Positions 19,667-27,559 of a DNA stretch of 52,551 nt are shown here, piece by piece (the stretch's first letter is position 1; the number at the start of each line of letters is the position of its first letter). The stretch spans positions 1 through 52,551 of the forward strand of contig JBBDWN010000009.1 in NCBI GenBank assembly GCA_040902855.1, read 5' to 3'. The notes under the pieces are model-generated. The model saw only the letters and a list, made by a program, of their open reading frames with translations. It had not been told where the DNA came from and did not search any database. The DNA is from DATHWB01 sp040902855 (lineage in GTDB: Bacteria; Actinomycetota; Acidimicrobiia; Spongiisociales; ZC4RG35). The translations under genes were made by a program, and so were the position numbers.

Positions 19667-19696
19667 CCAGAGCCTGCGCTCGGCACCGTTGGGTCG

Positions 19697-20725
19697 TTAT
19701 GTGCTGGCGGCCTGCCGCTCGGCCATCCCGTTGAGGATCTCCAGTACCACCCGGTTCCCGAGGTAGGCGGTGATTTCTGCGTGGTCGTAGGCGGGGGAGA
19801 CCTCCACCACGTCGGCGGCGAGCACGTTGAGGTCGCGGGCGAGGCGGCGAACGGTGTCGAGGAGCTCGCGCGACGTCATGCCTCCCGGCTCCGGAGTGCC
19901 GGTGCCTGGGGCCATCCCAGGGTCGACTACGTCGATGTCGACTGAGATGAACACGCCTTTGGCGCCTCCGTCGAGGGCGTAGTCGACCGCTTCGTCCACC
20001 ACGGTCCGCAAACCGCGTTCGACGATGTGGTCCATGCGGTACGAACGCATGCGTTGTTTTTCCATCCACGCCACCACGTCGGGTTCGGGCCAGTAACCGC
20101 GGAGTCCGATCTGGACGAAGCGGTGCCCGGGCACCGCCCCCGAATCCACCAGCCGCCGCATCGGCGTCCCGTGCCCGTAGAGATGGCCGTTCTGCAGGTT
20201 GCCGGTGTCGGCGTGGGCGTCGAAGTGGATGAGGGCGAACTCGCCGTCACCGTGGACGCGGGCGACACCGGTGGCGTTCGGGTAGGTGATCGTGTGATCC
20301 CCGCCGAGGATGATCGGCACCTTTCCGGCTGCGGTCACGGCCTCCACCATGTCTGCGATCCGGTCGATCGACTCCTCGATGTAGCCGGGGGACACGTACG
20401 CATCACCGACGTCGACCACCCCGAGCGCACCGAGCGGGTCGATACCGGTCGGCAGGTGGGGCCGGTAGCCGTCCATCGCCCCGTAGTCGGCCTCGCGTAT
20501 CGCCTGGGGGCCGAACCTTGCTCCGGGCCGATAGGTGGTGCCCCAGTCGAGCGGCGCCCCCATGATGGCGACCTTGCCGGGATGGTCGGCGAGTTCGTCG
20601 ACCCGCAACGCCGGCACACCGAGGAAGGACTGGCGGCTGGCGAAGCTGATGTACTCGGCCGAGGCGAAGGGGATCTCCTTCGCCCGCTTCTCGTACGGAA
20701 CGTGGGCGGCGGCGTCGTCGGTCAT
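19697..20725 (-). CDS. speB: Agmatinase-family ureohydrolase
   Basis: The 342-residue protein has all arginase-family manganese motifs: GGDHTIT, HFDAHADTG and SVDIDVVDPGMAPGTGTPEPGG. Length and the AHVPYEKRAKEIPFA start fit bacterial agmatinases/guanidino-hydrolases, which release urea from agmatine to give putrescine. Guanidinobutyrase is an alternative. With potABCD and the GABA-type aminotransferase it makes a coherent agmatine/putrescine route. TAGCGT ends 7 nt before the ATG at 20725, so a leaderless start is likely; the 12-residue extension to 20761 is rejected. Confidence 0.88.
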   Translation of the reverse strand: MTDDAAAHVPYEKRAKEIPFASAEYISFASRQSFLGVPALRVDELADHPGKVAIMGAPLDWGTTYRPGARFGPQAIREADYGAMDGYRPHLPTGIDPLGALGVVDVGDAYVSPGYIEESIDRIADMVEAVTAAGKVPIILGGDHTITYPNATGVARVHGDGEFALIHFDAHADTGNLQNGHLYGHGTPMRRLVDSGAVPGHRFVQIGLRGYWPEPDVVAWMEKQRMRSYRMDHIVERGLRTVVDEAVDYALDGGAKGVFISVDIDVVDPGMAPGTGTPEPGGMTSRELLDTVRRLARDLNVLAADVVEVSPAYDHAEITAYLGNRVVLEILNGMAERQAAST

Positions 20726-20784
20726 GCGCGCGACGCTAACCGGGCGAGCAGGCGAGATCACGATCGGTGCCGGGAGTTCCTCCG

Positions 20785-20798
20785 AAAGGGGCCCCTTT
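20785..20798. promoter_or_regulatory. 14-bp perfect palindrome AAAGGGGCCCCTTT
   Basis: It lies in the divergent region between agmatinase and the MNT gene, 20 bp left of the first TGCCTA repeat's end. It could be an operator or part of a hairpin. No other copy was seen. Confidence 0.4.
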
Positions 20799-20804
20799 GA
20801 GGGG

Positions 20805-20853
20805 TGCCTAAGATTCCAGGCATCTGCCTAGTAAAAATGTCAGTTGCCTAGTA
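20805..20853 (+). repeat. Three TGCCTA direct repeats at exact 20-bp period
   Basis: TGCCTA occurs at 20805, 20825 and 20845; the last two extend to TGCCTAGTA. The 20-bp period places them on one face of the DNA helix about two turns apart. They run up to and overlap the presumed -10 region (TAGATT at 20852-20857) of the wHTH-MNT gene starting at 20866. An autoregulatory operator is the simplest reading. Confidence 0.7.
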
Positions 20854-20865
20854 GATTTGGGTACC

Positions 20866-21456
20866 GTGAACCTTGGACAACCACTCTCATCTCTGATAAC
20901 CACCCTCTCGGGACAGGTTCTCGAGGTGCTGGTCAACACCTCTTATCCCCTGTCAGGTCGACACGTGATGAGGCTGTTGCGTCGAAAGGCCAGCCAGCAG
21001 GGCGTCCAGAATGCCCTCGACGATCTGGCGGCCCACGGAATCGTCGAACAGATTTCAGCTGGGGGATCAATCCTCAACACCCTCAACCGGGACCACATTC
21101 TGGTTCCCTACATCGTCGGCATCGTCAACCTAAGAGACGAGCTAATCGACCGGATCGCGACCATCGTCACAGAGGAAGCGCCCGGAGTGAGACGGGCGAT
21201 CCTGTTCGGCTCTCTGGCGCGAGGCAACGCCGACGAAGAGAGCGATATCGATATCGCCCTGATATGGCCAGACGAGGAACAACAAGAGAGCGCTCAACAG
21301 AACATCGCCGTTCGGGTCGACAGTCTGACCGGAAACGCATGCCGCCTCCTCCATTACACCGAAGAGGAATTCGCCACCCTCGCTGAGAGAACCCCAGAGT
21401 TGTATGCCGCCTTCGAGTCCGAGGGAATCGATCTGCTCATGACTCTGGTTCGTTGA
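20866..21456 (+). CDS. wHTH-MNT nucleotidyltransferase (antitoxin-like)
   Basis: The 196-residue protein joins a winged HTH (~15-75: VLEVLVNTSYPLSGRHVMRL, then QNALDDLAAHGIVEQI) to a minimal nucleotidyltransferase whose motif GSLARGNADEESDID fits GSx10DxD exactly. In MNT/HEPN pairs this enzyme AMPylates and silences the HEPN RNase. The fused DNA-binding domain suggests it also represses its own promoter, where three TGCCTA repeats lie. The GTG at 20866 follows TAGATT by 8 nt; a TTG at 20857 is also in frame. Its stop overlaps the HEPN ATG (TGATG). The role as antitoxin is inferred. Confidence 0.85.
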   Translation: MNLGQPLSSLITTLSGQVLEVLVNTSYPLSGRHVMRLLRRKASQQGVQNALDDLAAHGIVEQISAGGSILNTLNRDHILVPYIVGIVNLRDELIDRIATIVTEEAPGVRRAILFGSLARGNADEESDIDIALIWPDEEQQESAQQNIAVRVDSLTGNACRLLHYTEEEFATLAERTPELYAAFESEGIDLLMTLVR

Positions 21457-21860
21457 TGGCGAGGAAGTCCTCACGAACCCGGTCCTGTAGTCCTCAGGAT
21501 GCGGCTCAGCGATACGACCAAGCCAAAGCCTTCGCGGCCCTTGCTGAACTGGATCCAGAAGCCGCCGACGGACCGACTCGGTCAGCAGCGGTGAGCAATG
21601 CCGTCCTTGCCGCTATTGCGGCCGCCGACGCGATCTGCTGTCGACGTCTCGGCCGCCACGCCGCCGGCGACGACCATCAACAATCACTCGGCCTCGTCGA
21701 GGAAGCAGGAGACGTGGGCCGGAAAGCGAGAGGTCACCTGGAGACCCTGTTGTCGATCAAACATAAGGCGCAATACGAGGAGGTAGACCCCACAGTCACC
21801 GAGGCGAGAAGAGCGATCCGTGCCATGCGCTCCATCCTCGAGCTTGCCGCCCGAGCCTAA
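21456..21860 (+). CDS. HEPN-domain protein (toxin-like partner of MNT)
   Basis: The 134-residue helical protein follows the MNT gene with a 1-bp overlap. It has an RX6H motif at R67-H74 (RHAAGDDH), which fits the RX4-6H catalytic pattern of HEPN ribonucleases, and the block LLSIKHKAQYEE near residues 98-109 seen in related HEPN proteins. The N-terminus is basic and low in structure. Pairing with a wHTH-MNT protein argues for a toxin-antitoxin or phage-defence module; toxicity is not shown by the sequence. Confidence 0.75.
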   Translation: MARKSSRTRSCSPQDAAQRYDQAKAFAALAELDPEAADGPTRSAAVSNAVLAAIAAADAICCRRLGRHAAGDDHQQSLGLVEEAGDVGRKARGHLETLLSIKHKAQYEEVDPTVTEARRAIRAMRSILELAARA

Positions 21861-21936
21861 GCCCTGACGGACTCTGCGCGGACTCCTCAACAAAACGCTC
21901 CGGGCCGATGTGAGACGCGATCAAGAACCGCGGCCC

Positions 21937-22173
21937 TCAGTCCATGGTGCGGGCGGTGCCGGAGAAGCCTCCGAAGAAAACCCCGATCAACACCCCTGGG
22001 AGGAGCGTGGTGGCGATGGCGTCGCCCACGGACTTGTCGGTGAACAGCATCAACGCACCGAACACCAGGAGCAGGGCCAGCGGCAGGGCCACGGTGATGT
22101 CCCGCACGATGGCTTTGACCATCCGTGACTCTTGTTCGGCGGCCGACTCGTCGGTGTGAACGCTCTCGGACAT
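21937..22173 (-). CDS. Small two-helix membrane protein
   Basis: The 78-residue protein has an acidic N-terminus (MSESVHTDESAAEQ), then two hydrophobic helices (~27-46 and ~56-74) separated by FTDKSVGDAIAT. I do not recognise a named family. The ATG at 22173 has TATCGT ending 8 nt upstream, so it looks leaderless; in-frame extensions to 22368 are arginine-rich noise. It is convergent with HEPN, 76 bp away, and divergent from the DUF2892 operon. Confidence 0.6.
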   Translation of the reverse strand: MSESVHTDESAAEQESRMVKAIVRDITVALPLALLLVFGALMLFTDKSVGDAIATTLLPGVLIGVFFGGFSGTARTMD

Positions 22174-22446
22174 GACGCCACACGATAGTGAAGGTGACGT
22201 TCGCCCTGCGGCCACCGATCGGGGGGCGGCCAGCTGACACCGCTTGGGTGCGAGTTCGAACCCTGGCTCCGCCGCGGCCCATCGTCGCTGGGAACTGTCT
22301 GTGTCTACGGGTGGCCTGCCCCAACAAACCGCCGGCCTGCCACTTCGATGGGATCGTCGGGGAGCCATGACAACTCGGTATCCCTTTGCGAGTCCCGTTC
22401 GTCTCTATAGGTGGAAACGTTTCGAGGATCGAAAGGAGAAACGCAC
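22174..22446. other. Divergent intergenic region, 273 bp, with a tRNA-like fragment
   Basis: No convincing gene is seen. At about 22246-22272 the sequence GGTGCGAGTTCGAACCCTGG, then CTCCGCC, resembles the 3' third of a tRNA (T-arm plus acceptor strand), but the T-stem has two mismatches. Near the right end, TATAGG (22406-22411) can serve as a -10 box and is followed by the palindrome GAAACGTTTC (22414-22423). Confidence 0.4.
22414..22423. promoter_or_regulatory. Palindrome GAAACGTTTC, operator candidate
   Basis: This perfect 10-bp palindrome lies between a TATAGG -10 box (22406-22411) and the AAAGGAG ribosome binding site of the DUF2892 gene. A repressor bound there would sit at the transcription start. 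Confidence 0.45.
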
Positions 22447-22674
22447 ATGAGCTTCGTGAATGAGGCCGGTTGGGATCGGATCGTCAGGGTGGCCCTGGGT
22501 GTGGTGATCCTGTATTTGGGTTGGAGTGGCGTTACCGATGGTGGGTTGGGTACCGTTTTCAAGTTCCTAGGGCTTGTGCCGCTTGCGACGGGGCTGGTCG
22601 GTTGGTGCCCGCTGTATTCGATGCTTCGGTTCCGCACCAACGGCAGGTCGCGAGAGGCGGTCAAGGTCGCCTGA
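22447..22674 (+). CDS. DUF2892 (YgaP-type) inner-membrane protein
   Basis: The 75-residue protein begins NEAGWDRIVRVALGVVILYL and has two transmembrane segments ending at GLVPLATGLVGWCPLYSMLR, the standard DUF2892 pattern. These proteins commonly accompany rhodanese or thioredoxin-like genes. AAAGGAGAAA lies 7-8 nt before the ATG. It opens an operon with a thioredoxin-like gene and an ECF sigma factor, so a redox or sulfur-related role is plausible. Confidence 0.88.
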   Translation: MSFVNEAGWDRIVRVALGVVILYLGWSGVTDGGLGTVFKFLGLVPLATGLVGWCPLYSMLRFRTNGRSREAVKVA

Positions 22675-22743
22675 TGGCAATCACCCGTGTGCCGCTGCCT
22701 TTCGGCCGTCGTCCAGGTCGCCTACTCCTCAACGGGAGTGCAG

Positions 22744-23206
22744 ATGAGTGGCCTTGACGTGGCGGCGTTTGGCAGGCCGACAATTCTGGAAGTGTTGGCA
22801 CCTTCGTGTAACGAGTGTCGGGCGATGCAGCCGGATTTGGATGCGACTGCGGCGGAGTTCTCCGACCGTGTGGATCGAGTGACGGTGAACGCGGCGGAAG
22901 AGATCGAGACCATGCGAGAGCTCGGTGTGATGGGCACACCAACTCTGATCGGGTTCAGAGAGGGAGGCGAGGTGTTCCGCTTTACGGGTCGTCGGAGCCG
23001 ATCAGAACTCCAGGAGCTGTTCGCTGCTGTCTCGACCGGAGCCAACCCTTCTGAGATGGGACACCGGGATCTGGTGTTTCGGTTTGGGAGTCGGGTCGAC
23101 GTTGACCGGGTTGGGTTTGCTCTCGGGACCGGCGTGGCCGCTGGTCATCATCGGTGGGGCTGTGGTTGCTCTGGGAGCGTTGTCGTGGCTGGGGCAGCGT
23201 CCGTGA
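22744..23206 (+). CDS. Thioredoxin-like protein with membrane tail, apparent +1 frameshift
   Basis: From ATG 22744 the protein has a thioredoxin fold with CNEC (C22-C25 in APSCNECRAMQP) and the cis-proline block VMGTPTLIGF. After GHRDLVFRFG the frame loses sense. Removing one G from the GGG at 23086-23088 restores a tail reading GVGSTLTGLGLLSGPAWPLV, then IIGGAVVALGALSWLGQRP and TGA at 23204-23206, a clear transmembrane end. That stop overlaps the sigma GTG by 4 bp. As sequenced, the frame instead runs on into the sigma gene. Confidence 0.75.
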
Positions 23207-23982
23207 CGGAGACACTCGAAGGACTCGATAGCCATGCGGCGGCGCTCTATCGGTTTGCGTTGAGCATCACTCGCGACCCCGAACTCGCGGCCGACCTGGT
23301 GCAAGACACTTTTGTCCGGGCGCTGCAGCGATCTCATCAGTATCAGGGCGAGGCTCCGTTGGGAGCGTGGCTGCGTCGGATTCTGCACAACCGTGCGATC
23401 GACCAGGCCCGCCGTGCAGTCCATGAAGTCGTCGTCGAAGAAGTCGAGGATCGGTGGCGCGATGACGAATACACGATCGATCCCGCAGCAGTGGCGGAAC
23501 GGACCGAGACACGTGAGGATCTGCAGGATGCCCTTGTCCGGTTGCCCTTCATCTATCGGGTCGCCGTGGTGCTGCACGACGTCGAAGGCTGGACCGTTCG
23601 TCAGATCGCCGAACTCGCGGAGATTTCCCTCCCCGCGGCCAAACAGCGACTCCGTCGAGGGCGGATGGCGCTTGTGACGGCTTTGGCGGACGGCCATGAG
23701 CGCCGTAAACGACTCGAAGGAGTGCCCATGCGCTGCTGGGATGCCCGCAAACACATATCCGACTACCTCGACGGAAACCTCCCGGCCTCAACCGCTCACG
23801 TCATCGAGGCTCACCTTCAAGCCTGTCCCACCTGCCCGGCCCTCTACGCGGCCCTCGTCGACGCCCGCCAGCAGCTCGGCAACCTCCGAGACCCGGACAC
23901 GGTGATTCCGCCCGACCTGGAAACCAGGATCCACACGCTGCTCACGGAACGCGACGCGGGGTCTCCACCCACAGCCGTCTGA
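23203..23982 (+). CDS. ECF sigma factor fused to a zinc anti-sigma (zf-HC2) domain
   Basis: The 259-residue protein has sigma region 2 (~8-75: LYRFALSITRDPELAADLVQ, DTFVRALQ) and region 4 (~105-160: LQDALVRLPFIYRVAVVLHD, then IAELAEISLPAAKQRLRRGR). From residue ~176 it continues into a zf-HC2 domain with HLQACPTC (HX3CX2C), the zinc motif of redox-sensitive anti-sigmas. An internal ATG at 23728 has AAGGAG 5 nt upstream, so the anti-sigma could also be made alone. The GTG start overlaps the upstream thioredoxin-like stop. Thiol control is inferred from neighbours. Confidence 0.85.
   Translation: MTETLEGLDSHAAALYRFALSITRDPELAADLVQDTFVRALQRSHQYQGEAPLGAWLRRILHNRAIDQARRAVHEVVVEEVEDRWRDDEYTIDPAAVAERTETREDLQDALVRLPFIYRVAVVLHDVEGWTVRQIAELAEISLPAAKQRLRRGRMALVTALADGHERRKRLEGVPMRCWDARKHISDYLDGNLPASTAHVIEAHLQACPTCPALYAALVDARQQLGNLRDPDTVIPPDLETRIHTLLTERDAGSPPTAV
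23717..23730 (+). promoter_or_regulatory. Internal ribosome binding site and start inside the sigma/anti-sigma ORF
   Basis: AAGGAG (23717-23722) is followed by 5 nt and ATG (23728). Starting here gives an 84-residue stand-alone zf-HC2 protein beginning MRCWDARKHIS. Confidence 0.55.
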
Positions 23983-24072
23983 GGTGTGAGAAGCCACGAA
24001 AGTCCGTCACCTCCAAGCTCACCGGTCTGCCAACGCCGGGATGTCAGGGATGCGGGGATTCAGACGCGACGG

Positions 24073-25521
24073 TCACCCTCCCGTGGGGTCCTGTCGGAGC
24101 GAGAAGACCACCGTCTGCAGATCGGTGAACTCTTCGATCCGTTGCCGGCCCCATCCGGTGTCGGTGCCGGCGGCGCCCCCGAACGGCTGGAAGGTTTCCC
24201 AGAAGTCGGTCGAGTCGTTGACGACCACCGTTCCGGATCGGATTCGATCCGCGTACCAAAAGGCCTTGGAGAGGTCGTTCGTGAACACCGCTGCCTGCAG
24301 TCCGAGATTCGTCCGGTTCGAGATACCGATGGCGTCGTCGTCATCCTTGGCGACCAGGATCGGGAGGACCGGTCCGAACGACTCCTCACGCGAGACGAGG
24401 GAATCCTCCGGAACCCGATCGATCACCGTGAAGTCGTAGTACAGGTCGGTCGGGTATCCCGCGGCGCGCCCGCCGCCGATCAGCACTTCAGCGCCACGAT
24501 CGCGGGCGTCTGCGATGTGACGGTCCATCTTGTCCGCGGTCGGCGCGTTGTTCAGCGGACCCATCGTCGTGTCGTCCGCGAACGGATCGCCCAGCTTCAC
24601 CACCTCGCTCGCCTTGAGCGCGGCGGCGACGAACTCGTCGTGCACCGAGTCCAGGACCACCACCCGTTCGGTGGCACAGCACACTTGTCCGGCGTTGTAG
24701 TACGCGCCGTACACAGCCGCTTCGGCGGCTGCTGTCACATCGGCGTCGCCGGTGACGATCAGTGGACCGTTGCCCGACATCTCCATGATCGAGCGTTTGA
24801 GCCCCATGGACGAGACGATCTTCTTGCCGGTCTCGGACGACCCGGTGAAGCCGACCGCGTCGACGCCGGGATGGGTCACGAGCGCCGCGCCGATGTCGCC
24901 GGCGCCAGGGATGACCGAGATCGCCCCCTTCGGAACGCCGGCCTCCTCGAACACCTTTGCCATCTCCAAGAGTGCCCACGCGGTGAATTCCGGAGGCTTG
25001 ACGATGACGGCGTTGCCGGTGGCCAGACCCGGCCCCACGTATTCCATCGGGATCATCACCGGGAAGTTCCACGGCGTGATCGCCGCCCACACTCCCACCG
25101 GGCGGCGAACGGTGAACATGCGACGGTGCCGTTCGGTCGTCGGGATCAGCTCGCCTTTGAGCCGCTTCACGTCTTCGGCGGCGATCTGGAAGTAGTCGCC
25201 TGACTCGGCGATGTCGTCGACCGCCTCGGCATGGAACGGCTTTCCCTGCTCGAGGGTCAGGATGCGGGCCACTGCGTCCACACGGGTCTGCCAGAGATCG
25301 TGGATGCGAGTGCACAGATCCGCCCTTTCGAACGCCGTCCACTGGCGGAGTTCGTCGGTGGCTTCACGTGCCGCCGCCACCGCCCGGTCGATGTCCGCCT
25401 GGGATGCCTTGGGAACGGTGTAGATGTGCTCGCCGGTGACGGGCGATCGCACTTCGTACGTTTCGGTTCCCGTGCCCGCGGTCCACTCGCCGGCGATGAA
25501 GAGTTCGAGTTCTTTGACCAT
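24073..25521 (-). CDS. NAD(P)-dependent aldehyde dehydrogenase
   Basis: The 482-residue enzyme has the ALDH landmarks: TPWNFPV with N152, GFTGSSETGKKI for cofactor, E247 in MEMSGNGP and the nucleophile C281 in NAGQVCCATERV. It is probably the aldehyde-oxidising step for 4-aminobutyraldehyde or succinate semialdehyde, given the transporter and aminotransferase context; the exact aldehyde is inferred. The ATG at 25521 (MVKELELF) has TACTCT ending 6 nt upstream, indicating a leaderless start. It is divergent from the second aminotransferase. Confidence 0.9.
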   Translation of the reverse strand: MVKELELFIAGEWTAGTGTETYEVRSPVTGEHIYTVPKASQADIDRAVAAAREATDELRQWTAFERADLCTRIHDLWQTRVDAVARILTLEQGKPFHAEAVDDIAESGDYFQIAAEDVKRLKGELIPTTERHRRMFTVRRPVGVWAAITPWNFPVMIPMEYVGPGLATGNAVIVKPPEFTAWALLEMAKVFEEAGVPKGAISVIPGAGDIGAALVTHPGVDAVGFTGSSETGKKIVSSMGLKRSIMEMSGNGPLIVTGDADVTAAAEAAVYGAYYNAGQVCCATERVVVLDSVHDEFVAAALKASEVVKLGDPFADDTTMGPLNNAPTADKMDRHIADARDRGAEVLIGGGRAAGYPTDLYYDFTVIDRVPEDSLVSREESFGPVLPILVAKDDDDAIGISNRTNLGLQAAVFTNDLSKAFWYADRIRSGTVVVNDSTDFWETFQPFGGAAGTDTGWGRQRIEEFTDLQTVVFSLRQDPTGG

Positions 25522-25588
25522 GCTTCCAGAGTATCCGGACTCCCACGGGGAGCGGGCCGCGGTTAGCGTTCGCCTTGGTGACGACTTG

Positions 25589-25747
25589 ATGACTTCCACG
25601 AAGAGCCTGCGACCTGGCGTCTCCAGCGTCGACCGACATGGATCGGCCGCGGCGGGTCTGTTCCCACTGGACAGGTTTCATCGAGTGCCCTCCTACTTCG
25701 ACGACAACCTGGTTGCCCACCGGCACTGGATCCCTCCGGAGACGTGA
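25589..25747 (+). CDS. Possible 52-residue small protein upstream of the aminotransferase
   Basis: An ATG at 25589 opens a 52-residue frame ending TGA at 25745-25747, 38 bp before the next gene's start. The C-terminal half (LDRFHRVPSYFDDNLVAHRH, then WIPPET) is rich in aromatic residues and histidine, and looks more protein-like than the usual GC-rich noise. A TAGCGT box lies at 25564-25569. I do not recognise it. It may be a small protein, a leader peptide, or chance. Confidence 0.35.
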   Translation: MTSTKSLRPGVSSVDRHGSAAAGLFPLDRFHRVPSYFDDNLVAHRHWIPPET

Positions 25748-25785
25748 GCCGGAGCATCGAAGGTTCGCACTCAAGGAGGTTTCAC

Positions 25786-27123
25786 ATGAGAGGTCCCGTC
25801 ACTCGGGAATGGTTTCAGAGGGCCAAGCAGGTCCTGCCCAATGGCGTGTCGTCGGGGTTTCGTTATTGGGGAGAGGACGAGACGTTCGTCATCGACCGCG
25901 GTCTCGGCGGCCACGTCTGGGATATGGACGGCAACGAATACATCGACTACCAGCTCGGATTCGGACCGGTCATCCTCGGCCACGCCGATCCGTACGTGTG
26001 CGATGCGGTGGCGGAGGCCGCCAGGCGGGGCACCACCTTCGCCATGACCCAGAAGCCCGAGATCGAGGCCGCGGAGAAGGTGCTCGCCGCTCTCGGCTGG
26101 GCGGATCGCTTGCGGTTCACCAACACCGGCACCGAAGCCACGATGGGTGCGCTGCGTCTCGCCCGCGGCTGGGGAGCGCGAGACCTCGTCCTCAAGTTCG
26201 AGGGCGGGTACCACGGTGGACACGATGGGCTTCTCTTCACCACTGCCGGCGCGCCGCCGGAGTACCTCGGGTCGCGGCTTCGTCCGTTGATCGTGCCGTC
26301 GTCGTCGGGAATTCCGGAGAGCGTGAAGACCCACATCAGGACGCTGCCGTACAACGACGTAGAGCTCGTCGAGGAATTCTTCGCCGACCACGGGCGGGAA
26401 CTGGCGGCGGTCATCGTTGAGCCCATGGCGTCCAACTTCATGGGTGTCACCCCTGAACCGGGGTTCCTCGAAGCGCTGCGGCGACTCTGTGACGAGTACG
26501 ACTCGGTGCTCATCTTCGACGAGGTCAAGACCGGTTTCCGTCTTGGTCTTGGCGGCGCCGTCGCCGAATACGGTGTGGCGCCGGACATCGGCACCTATGC
26601 CAAGGCGCTAGGAAACGGGTTCCCGGTCGCTGCCATCGCCCTCAACGACCGTCTCACCGAAGGCTGGGAATTGGGAGGGATCACCCAGACAGGGACGTAC
26701 TCGGGAAACGGGGTGGCAGTCGCCGCCGCTTCGGCCACGATCGATCGACTGTCGGACGGGACGGTGTACGAACACATCCGTCAGATCGGCACCAAACTGA
26801 TGACAGGCGTCCAGAAGAGCCTCGATCATCACGGACTCGAAGGCACCGTCGTCGGTCATCCTTCGATGTTCTCGGTGTTCATCGGGGAAGGGACGCCGAG
26901 CGAGTACCGGCATGTCGCCGGTCACGACAGCCGGGTGTACGACGCCACCATCATGCGCATGATCGACTACGGCGTCATGCCCTGTCCCGATGCCCTCGAG
27001 ACCTGGTTCATCTGCGGGGCGCACACCGAGGCAGACGTCGATCTGACGCTCGACGCCTTCGACAAGGCATTGGGCGAGGTGCTCTCGAGCCCGATCGCCA
27101 CTCACACGCAGCGGGAGGAGTGA
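25786..27123 (+). CDS. Class III aminotransferase, glutamate-1-semialdehyde aminomutase-like
   Basis: The 445-residue PLP enzyme has the block RFTNTGTEATMGALRLARGW, FEGGYHGGHDG, the cofactor aspartate in LIFDEVKTGFRLG, and the Schiff-base lysine in TYAKALGNGFP. This subgroup resembles HemL but is often a catabolic transaminase outside haem genes. AAGGAGGT (25773-25780), five bases before the ATG, is an ideal ribosome binding site and fixes the start. It heads a cluster with GNAT and an FAD oxidase, facing the aldehyde dehydrogenase. Substrate unknown; amine catabolism fits. Confidence 0.85.
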   Translation: MRGPVTREWFQRAKQVLPNGVSSGFRYWGEDETFVIDRGLGGHVWDMDGNEYIDYQLGFGPVILGHADPYVCDAVAEAARRGTTFAMTQKPEIEAAEKVLAALGWADRLRFTNTGTEATMGALRLARGWGARDLVLKFEGGYHGGHDGLLFTTAGAPPEYLGSRLRPLIVPSSSGIPESVKTHIRTLPYNDVELVEEFFADHGRELAAVIVEPMASNFMGVTPEPGFLEALRRLCDEYDSVLIFDEVKTGFRLGLGGAVAEYGVAPDIGTYAKALGNGFPVAAIALNDRLTEGWELGGITQTGTYSGNGVAVAAASATIDRLSDGTVYEHIRQIGTKLMTGVQKSLDHHGLEGTVVGHPSMFSVFIGEGTPSEYRHVAGHDSRVYDATIMRMIDYGVMPCPDALETWFICGAHTEADVDLTLDAFDKALGEVLSSPIATHTQREE

Positions 27124-27124
27124 G

Positions 27125-27559
27125 GTGGAGATCCGGGACGCTCGTCCGGATGACTTCGACGCGATCGTGCCGTTGATCCGGTCCTTCTACGAACTCGACC
27201 GCAATCCCTTCGATGCCGATCTCGTTGACAGCGGACTCCGCCCGCTCCTGGCGGGCGAGGCTCCCGGCTTCGTGATCGTCGCCGAACACGAAGCCGAGAT
27301 CCTGGCGTACGCGGTCGTGACCTGGGGGTGGTCCATCGAGGCCGGCGGCCGCGACGCGCTGCTCGACGAGATCTACGTGGCGGACCGAAGTCGCGGGATC
27401 GGCGCAGAGATGATGTATCAGATCATCGACCGGTGTCGGGAGGCGGGATGCAGGAAGATGTTTCTCGAGACCGAGTCGCACAACCGAGCGGCGCGCATCT
27501 TCTACACGCGGCACGGCTTCGACATGGACGACAGCGTCTGGATGAGTATCGAACTGTGA
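27125..27559 (+). CDS. GNAT-family N-acetyltransferase
   Basis: The 144-residue protein is a single GNAT domain: EIRDARPDDFDAIVPLIRSF at the start, EIYVADRSRGIGAEMMYQII as the acetyl-CoA loop, and ETESHNRAARIFYTRHGF near the end. The GTG at 27125 is 1 bp after the aminotransferase stop, with GGGAGGAG just upstream. Its stop overlaps the next gene by GTGA. Acetylation of a polyamine or amino-acid intermediate is possible given the cluster, but the acceptor is not visible. Confidence 0.85.
   Translation: MEIRDARPDDFDAIVPLIRSFYELDRNPFDADLVDSGLRPLLAGEAPGFVIVAEHEAEILAYAVVTWGWSIEAGGRDALLDEIYVADRSRGIGAEMMYQIIDRCREAGCRKMFLETESHNRAARIFYTRHGFDMDDSVWMSIEL

Noticed and set aside
22687..23982. Single 431-residue thioredoxin-sigma-anti-sigma fusion
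   Set aside because: The junction text is senseless, while a one-base correction yields a membrane tail and a coupled stop/start.
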